From contig CANKZJ010000015.1 of the NCBI GenBank assembly GCA_947488605.1, positions 1 to 38,831 on the forward strand: 38,831 bases of DNA. Direction: 5' to 3'. This stretch comes from an uncultured Paracoccaceae bacterium. GTDB lineage: Bacteria > Pseudomonadota > Alphaproteobacteria > Rhodobacterales > Rhodobacteraceae. Both the position numbers and the translations under genes were made by a program. Below, piece after piece: positions 33,982 to 38,831 of this stretch. How positions within the stretch are numbered: position 1 is the stretch's first letter; the number at the start of each line of letters is the position of its first letter. Below the pieces are notes generated by a model, which saw nothing but the letters and a program-made list of their open reading frames with translations, did no database searches and was not told where the DNA came from.

Positions 33982-34010
33982 GGCGCCAACATACTTGCCT
34001 AAGGCGCCAA
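33982..34010. promoter_or_regulatory. Direct repeat, 21-bp period (candidate AraC-type operator)
   Basis: GGCGCCAA occurs at 33982-33989 and again at 34003-34010, in the same orientation and exactly 21 bp apart, two helical turns. AraC-family dimers bind such direct half-sites. It lies between the regulator stop (34021) and the hydrolase start (33909), where the hydrolase promoter should be. Confidence 0.45.
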
Positions 34011-34020
34011 TTGGCATGAT

Positions 34021-35040
34021 TCAGTGCAACCCGCTGTTTTGCTCTTTGTTTCGCGCACGCCAAAGCTCTGGTGAGGTATCTTCCCACCGCTTGAACGCCC
34101 GAAAGAAAGAGTTTGGGTCTTCGAACCCCAAAAGGAAACTGACCTCAGACGTCCCATGATCTGTGGTCCGCAAATAGTGTTTCGCAAGGGTTTCGCGGGC
34201 CTCATTCAGCACTTCGAGCCAGTTTGTCCCCTCCTCCGAAAGACGCCGTTGCAGCGTGCGTTTGCTCATGGCCAATTCCCGTGCAACCTCGTCCACCGAC
34301 GCGCGACCGCTGGGCAAGAACGCGTTCAGGCAATGGGACACTTTGGTGCGTATTGTCGGGTGCGGGTCTTCGCTTGCAACTTGCCGCTGTAGGCGTGGTT
34401 CAAAAAGGGCCCAAATTTCATCATTGTGCGTCACGAACGGTTGCTGGGCATCTGCGACATCAAACGTCACAGCGCGAATGTCGGCTTGACAGATCGGGCA
34501 TCCAAAATGGGCCTCGTAAGTTGGGCGATCAGGCACATCGAAAGACATAGCCACAGAGGTTGGATGGATATGTCTGCGCGTCGCCCGGCGTGCAAAATTC
34601 ACGAGAAAGACAATTTCGGCCAAGGCGAGCGTGGGATGAACAGTCGTGCTTGCCGGGCCGCAAAATGCAATTCTGGTCGCGTGATCGTCAACTTGCACAT
34701 CAAACGTGAACGGACTGACCCGCCGCTTGTAATCTGCCAGTCGGATCATGGCCATATTCATATCTTGCGAACACATCGCCGCGAAAAATGCCGGGTCAAA
34801 GTAATCAATGCCCGCCGCATCGCCCAGTTTCAGCGCCAGAAGCGGGTCTTTTGCGTCCCTTGCCAAAGAAGCCCAAAGACGATGGTATTCATCGAGCGAA
34901 ATATGACTGCCGTCACCGTCAAGTAACCCTGACGGTAAGCCAGCACGCCGCACGACTGTCTCAACATCAAGGCCGAGTTCTGACATCATTATGCGGGCAG
35001 CTTTGCCGACATGTACATGCGGGTTTTCTAAATTTCGCAA
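34021..35040 (-). CDS. AraC-family transcriptional regulator
   Basis: A 339-residue regulator with an N-terminal ligand-binding domain of the arabinose-binding-domain type common in AraC proteins near esterases and monooxygenases (about 20-210). The C-terminal double helix-turn-helix domain (about 240-335) shows VDEVARELAMSKRTLQRRLSEEGTNW and VSFLLGFEDPNSFFRAFKRWEDTSP. It likely activates the hydrolase gene downstream, which is inferred from adjacency and the repeat between them. It is divergent from the Hint-domain gene across about 294 bases. Confidence 0.9.
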   Translation of the reverse strand: MRNLENPHVHVGKAARIMMSELGLDVETVVRRAGLPSGLLDGDGSHISLDEYHRLWASLARDAKDPLLALKLGDAAGIDYFDPAFFAAMCSQDMNMAMIRLADYKRRVSPFTFDVQVDDHATRIAFCGPASTTVHPTLALAEIVFLVNFARRATRRHIHPTSVAMSFDVPDRPTYEAHFGCPICQADIRAVTFDVADAQQPFVTHNDEIWALFEPRLQRQVASEDPHPTIRTKVSHCLNAFLPSGRASVDEVARELAMSKRTLQRRLSEEGTNWLEVLNEARETLAKHYLRTTDHGTSEVSFLLGFEDPNSFFRAFKRWEDTSPELWRARNKEQNSGLH

Positions 35041-35334
35041 CGCAGGCTTCCCAATGTCGACGTGTCATCGCTTGTCTAAGCCACCAGATGCCTTTCGCCA
35101 ACTGCAAGACGCGCCAATCGACTTGCGAAAGATGCCAGGTGTATCCCAAAGGAGCCATCCACGAGATCCGCAGCATCGGTCAAATTGGGCTCGCGTCGGT
35201 CGTCACTTGCGCTGATCACGAGTGGCCTGTTCGGGATAACGACATACGTTGCGCCATGTCGTCTGAGACGATAGCCCCATTTCTGACGCAAAAGTGTGTG
35301 TTTAACCTGAAGCTGAGGAGATCGAGGAAGATAA
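35041..35334. other. Intergenic region between AraC regulator and Hint gene
   Basis: About 294 bases without a supported gene. It must carry the promoters of both divergent genes. I see no repeat or hairpin I trust here, and the short frames in it have no recognisable content. GAGGAAG before the Hint gene ATG is a good ribosome binding site. Confidence 0.45.
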
Positions 35335-36480
35335 ATGCCAGATCCAGTGATTTCGGAAATCAAGTATCTCGGTGGAGGAACGCAAGACTTCCTCGAAGTG
35401 CGCGTCCCCGACGACTATCCCGATCCAGAAAACCTTCGTTTGGTGATCTATGACCGCACGCACGACGGATCTACAACGGATACACCCGCTGCAAGCGACA
35501 TCTACGATGTGACAACACAAGGCCTGCTTTATACGGAGGATACGGACGGCGATGGCAATGATGATGACGGTATCTTGCACTACACATTTGGTACTTCCGA
35601 AAATGGCACAACCATCTTCTTGCACGCGGAAGACGCTGTAGGACTATACAATGTTGTTACCGGGGAAACCTATGGCCTCTATAACTGGAGTGGGTCACCC
35701 TACACGGTTTCCACCGCTACAGGCGATCCATTCGCAGGCCAAACAGCAACACTATTGGATAATACAGGTCAGGTCAGGGATGTTACATCCCTCGAACTGC
35801 AGCCAGATGGCACCTACACCTTGTCCACGACGCCTAGCCCGGGCAGCACCTACATTTGCTTCACCAAGGGCACGCAGATTTTGACCAAACGCGGGTTGAT
35901 TGCGATAGAGGACCTCATGGTTGGCGACATGGTTGCCACAATGGACAATGATTACCGCCCGATCCGCTGGCTGGGCAACCGCAAACTGAATGCCATAGAT
36001 CTGCAAGGGAACCGAAAGCTTGCTCCTGTGCGCATTGGAAAAGGTGCGCTCGGCAAAGGTATCCCAGAGCAGGATCTGATGATTAGCCCACAGCACCGAC
36101 TGCTCGTGCGCTCCATCATTGCCGAGCGGATATTCAACGTGAATGAGGTACTGATCCCTGCGATTAAACTCTGTGTGCTGAATGGCATTGAACAGATCAC
36201 AGAGACAACAGAGGTTAGCTACTGGCACATGCTGTTCGACGGCCATGAAATCGTGTATGCCAATGGCGCGGCCACAGAGAGTCTTTTTACCGGCCCCGAA
36301 GCACTAAAGAGCATACCAGAGGAAAGCCGGGAGGAAATCCTCGCGTTGTTCCCTGAGATCGCGGACCCAGGCTACATCGCTGAGCCTGCGCGCCTTATTC
36401 CGGAGACGGGCAAATTGATGAAGCAGCTCGTTGCCCGCCATGCCAAAAATGAAAAAGTACTCTTTGCAAAGGCGCTTTAA
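35335..36480 (+). CDS. Hint-domain (Hint_2) protein
   Basis: A 381-residue protein. Residues 1-170 are beta-rich and acidic and contain a calcium-loop-like DTDGDGNDDDG (about 69-79). They resemble the lamin-tail-like or unknown domains at the front of roseobacter Hint proteins. From Cys175 (ICFTKGTQILT) to about residue 330 is a Hedgehog/intein (Hint_2) domain with PRIRWLG-like, PQHRLLV and HEIVYANGAATESL blocks. Hint domains self-splice or cleave. The C-terminal helical tail of about 50 residues is charged. No signal peptide is visible. Such proteins are common and poorly understood in Rhodobacteraceae, often secreted by type I systems. Confidence 0.85.
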   Translation: MPDPVISEIKYLGGGTQDFLEVRVPDDYPDPENLRLVIYDRTHDGSTTDTPAASDIYDVTTQGLLYTEDTDGDGNDDDGILHYTFGTSENGTTIFLHAEDAVGLYNVVTGETYGLYNWSGSPYTVSTATGDPFAGQTATLLDNTGQVRDVTSLELQPDGTYTLSTTPSPGSTYICFTKGTQILTKRGLIAIEDLMVGDMVATMDNDYRPIRWLGNRKLNAIDLQGNRKLAPVRIGKGALGKGIPEQDLMISPQHRLLVRSIIAERIFNVNEVLIPAIKLCVLNGIEQITETTEVSYWHMLFDGHEIVYANGAATESLFTGPEALKSIPEESREEILALFPEIADPGYIAEPARLIPETGKLMKQLVARHAKNEKVLFAKAL

Positions 36481-36854
36481 GACACGGGCAACGCATTTTT
36501 AAAAAGTAGCATTCTGTGTCCTCGCTCTGAAAACTGACGTCGAACCAATGGAAACCGTGGGCAGTGTGGTTTGAATGCAAGCTGCAAGGATTACTGTATG
36601 ATGTCTGAATGACCGGTTTCTCTGCGGCAAGGCAGCGCCTATGATCATGCATCTGCCGAATTTCCCGTGCTGTACGCACATGCAGCAAGAAAACCGAATT
36701 GACAGATTGGGCTCATTCCTGCCATTCACTGCGGTTTGCGTAGAGGTCTCCTATGCGGACAAAACGGACCTTGCCCGCACGCCAGTTAATATCTGGTTTC
36801 GTCTGGTGAGTTAACCGCGAGCATTGCTCACCAGTTACCGTTTAGCCCTGCCAA
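36481..36854. other. Intergenic region with an 8-bp inverted repeat
   Basis: 374 bases between convergent genes. An inverted repeat, CTGGTGAG (36803-36810) and CTCACCAG (36827-36834), with a 16-base loop lies shortly beyond the minus-strand gene stop and could be a weak terminator. It has no U-run. Otherwise I see nothing. Confidence 0.4.
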
Positions 36855-38618
36855 TCATTGCGGAATTGTGGTCTGCATGTCGATATCAAAGTCACTTGTG
36901 ACCTCCTTAACTGGGCCAGCAATCAAGACTTCAATCGCGCCAATTGTGCCATGATAGTGACTTGCGGTGAGCCCAAGAACACCTCGACTACCGCTTTCAG
37001 TTTGAAGAAATTGACTAAGTGGCTCCCCCGAGATGTCGAGCGCTATCACTTTGACCGCATTCCGCCGCAGAAAGCCTCCGACGATTAGCTTGTTACCGGC
37101 TATCTGCACCCCGTCAGGAAGGTTGTTTGTGTCATAGCGATTGCGTTGAATTTCGGGCAGCAAGTTAACGATGACCGTTCCGACAATACGGGCCGGGCGC
37201 TCCGGAAATAGCTCCAAATTGACACGAATACGATCATCACGAAAGAAATAAGGATACGGGGATGTCGGTGGCCTTAGAAATGGTTCTTCGACATCAATCA
37301 CTTGCCCAGCCGAGTTCAAGAAGGTGATCGGTGCAACGATATCAAATTGAGAGGACCGCCAATTCTGGAACAGCAAATCACTCACTGACGGAGGTAATTG
37401 GAATAAAACCGCGTCACTAAAGGCCGTCACTGAAAGATGACTGCGAACATCGTCCTCTGACAATGAATTCGGGGTCCCATCATTGATCATTGCAAGCTCA
37501 GGCGCGAACAGCGGAGTATTCCCAGAAAGCGATGTGCCAACCAGACTAGAAGTCTGTTCGAATTGGGTGAAATCGATCACAGGTAGCGATACTTCACGCT
37601 CAACATTTTGAATTTCGCGTACGTCACTAACGTAAACTGTAGCTCTGGCTAGGGGAGCAAAGAAAGCGGTTCTCACGATGAGTTTGCCTGACGCCGTCGC
37701 CCTCATAGAGTTCAAAACTGTTTGAGCTTCTCCATCTTCTATTTCTCCATTGGTCAACTCGTTCAGCAGGTTAGCAACGGCTTCCCAGCGAGCCCTTGGG
37801 TCGTCCACATGTGAACTGTTGGTTCGGATCCGCCTTACACCTCGACCACTTACATCGACTGCTTCAACTTCCAAACGTATTGATCGACCGTCAACGGGCA
37901 TACCATCTAGACGCTCGATACTGAATTCTAGATAGTCAACTTCGTGCAAACGAAGTGTGACTCTGTAAGGATCAACATCGACTGCAAATCCCGGTTCAAG
38001 TTCATTGAAATGATATGACTGAATCCAATTAGGTTGATTATATACAAGACGCACAAACGCAGTGGTTGGGTTCTCCAAAGGCCGATTGTCTGGGTTGCTC
38101 ACTTCGAGCCCCAGTCGCCCTGGCCGAACTGTTAGCTTTGCTGGTTGATCTTGTTCCATCCAAAAAGGAGCAGCCGCCACGAGATCATCGCCAAACGATA
38201 CGCCGGTCACTTCTAATTCGTTCGCAAAGGGAAGGTCGAACGGCGGAACGACAACGATCTTTTCCGGCGAAGTTTGTGGCTCGTGTCGCGCTATCAAAGT
38301 GGAGAAGTAAGTTTCGACAAGGCTGCCAATATCAGGATAAAACTTGATGATATCGAAATGGTTGTTAACGCTCGATATGTATCTAGGCTCTTTGTCAACA
38401 AACGCTTCGAGGCGAACTTCCTCCGCTGCGAAAGCTTCCGATCCCAAACTTGAGAAGTCGAGCCTCAGTTTCCGGAATGGGAGTGCGTCCAAACCAGCGT
38501 GCAAACTGTTTCTGGCATCAAAAAGCGCGGCGTTACGCTCTTCAAACGACTGCGCCATGGATACGCCTGGCAACAGAAAGGACATTGCGAGCAGAAGCCG
38601 TGGAAGAAGAAATGACAT
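36855..38618 (-). CDS. Large exported protein of unknown function
   Basis: A 587-residue protein I do not recognise. The start MSFLLPRLLLA is nearly repeated at once as MSFLLPGVSMA, giving two in-frame ATGs (38618 and 38585). Either gives a good signal peptide cleaved near SMAQ. The rest has alternating beta-strand-like segments, many Asp/Glu/Asn, and no membrane helix or cysteine-rich region. There is no enzyme motif. Codon use and base composition are less GC-rich than the core genes in the window, suggesting an acquired gene. The ATG at 38585 may be the true start, since nothing distinguishes the two. Confidence 0.65.
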   Translation of the reverse strand: MSFLLPRLLLAMSFLLPGVSMAQSFEERNAALFDARNSLHAGLDALPFRKLRLDFSSLGSEAFAAEEVRLEAFVDKEPRYISSVNNHFDIIKFYPDIGSLVETYFSTLIARHEPQTSPEKIVVVPPFDLPFANELEVTGVSFGDDLVAAAPFWMEQDQPAKLTVRPGRLGLEVSNPDNRPLENPTTAFVRLVYNQPNWIQSYHFNELEPGFAVDVDPYRVTLRLHEVDYLEFSIERLDGMPVDGRSIRLEVEAVDVSGRGVRRIRTNSSHVDDPRARWEAVANLLNELTNGEIEDGEAQTVLNSMRATASGKLIVRTAFFAPLARATVYVSDVREIQNVEREVSLPVIDFTQFEQTSSLVGTSLSGNTPLFAPELAMINDGTPNSLSEDDVRSHLSVTAFSDAVLFQLPPSVSDLLFQNWRSSQFDIVAPITFLNSAGQVIDVEEPFLRPPTSPYPYFFRDDRIRVNLELFPERPARIVGTVIVNLLPEIQRNRYDTNNLPDGVQIAGNKLIVGGFLRRNAVKVIALDISGEPLSQFLQTESGSRGVLGLTASHYHGTIGAIEVLIAGPVKEVTSDFDIDMQTTIPQ

Positions 38619-38805
38619 TAGCTATCCCGAGTTTCGTGACGAAAATATGTGTGATCATATCTACGCCAAATATTCAATGCGATGTTGGAGGATCGCAATG
38701 TGAGACACTTTGCCATAACAGGTTATGCGGACATTCAACGATCCACCAAAAAGGGGTAAGTAATGGGATGTACCGGCTGCTTCACCCAGCAGGTTAGGCT
38801 TGGCC

Positions 38806-38831
38806 TATACTGCAAATAGGAGAAGTAGCAT
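38806..38831 (+). promoter_or_regulatory. Possible promoter/ribosome binding site of next gene
   Basis: TATACT (38806-38811) and AGGAG (38818-38822) are followed seven bases later by AT at the window edge, which may begin an ATG. This suggests a plus-strand gene starts at 38830. Too little is visible to say more. The rest of 38619-38805 holds no gene I can support. Confidence 0.3.

Noticed and set aside
35076..35363. 95-residue minus-strand frame between the AraC and Hint genes
   Set aside because: It overlaps the Hint gene start and has no ribosome binding site or known domain.
36499..36729. Minus-strand frame in the 36.5-36.8 kb gap
   Set aside because: It shows no protein-like pattern and no ribosome binding site.
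1..38831. CRISPR arrays, insertion sequences, prophage or defence genes
   Set aside because: I found no regularly spaced repeats, transposase, integrase, terminal inverted repeats or defence-type domains in reading the window.

Overview
The window looks like chromosome of an alphaproteobacterium of the Rhodobacteraceae (Roseobacter group). The basis is the gene families and their order: rpmH-rnpA-yidD, a serC-serA pair divergent from a TFIIB-type zinc-ribbon gene and serB, an FAD-oxidoreductase/SelD fusion beside mnmH, a GTP cyclohydrolase II with a long N-terminal extension, HspQ, YaaA, LolA, and Hint-domain proteins. Base composition is moderately GC-rich. I cannot name a genus from the sequence alone.

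Layout. 1-808: gene-poor sequence with a broken ORF, ending at the 3' end of a tRNA-Arg(ACG) on the minus strand. 946-4514 (minus): SNARE-associated (TVP38/DedA-like) membrane protein, mercuric-reductase-like flavoprotein and sensor histidine kinase. 4717-5567 (plus): rpmH, rnpA, yidD. 5572-9688: DUF3833 lipoprotein, a periplasmic PBP-like/OmpA protein, lolA with a strong bidirectional terminator, and a lytic transglycosylase lipoprotein. 9764-14284: AEC transporter, hspQ, yaaA plus aspartate dehydrogenase, Dabb protein, thiolase. 14386-15165: a 37-residue membrane peptide gene with a palindromic upstream element, then a membrane-anchored VOC protein. 15231-21957 (plus): a tightly overlapping operon of ABC ATPase, FtsX-like permease, AttH/CrtC-like lipocalin, PNPOx-like flavoprotein and the SelD fusion. 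It meets convergent mnmH.

23082-25007: a large membrane protein with 48-residue beta-helix-like repeats, ending at a 26-bp perfect palindrome shared with convergent serA. 25058-29263: phosphorylated serine pathway (serA, serC, serB) with a two-hairpin leader before serC. 29313-32913: PLP-dependent trans-sulfuration enzyme, rhodanese, an OmpR-type regulator whose 3' UTR may hold a small RNA, and ribA. 32944-35040: HSL-type hydrolase downstream of an AraC-family regulator, with a 21-bp-spaced direct repeat between them. 35335-38831: Hint-domain protein and a large unrecognised exported protein. This right end is less GC-rich and probably accessory.

Most of the window is core metabolism and envelope housekeeping. 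I found no CRISPR array, phage module, insertion sequence or clear defence island. The parts least explained by known families are the 48-residue-repeat membrane protein, the 587-residue exported protein, the 37-residue membrane peptide, and three regulatory or RNA structures (serC leader, response-regulator 3' UTR, AraC-type direct repeat).
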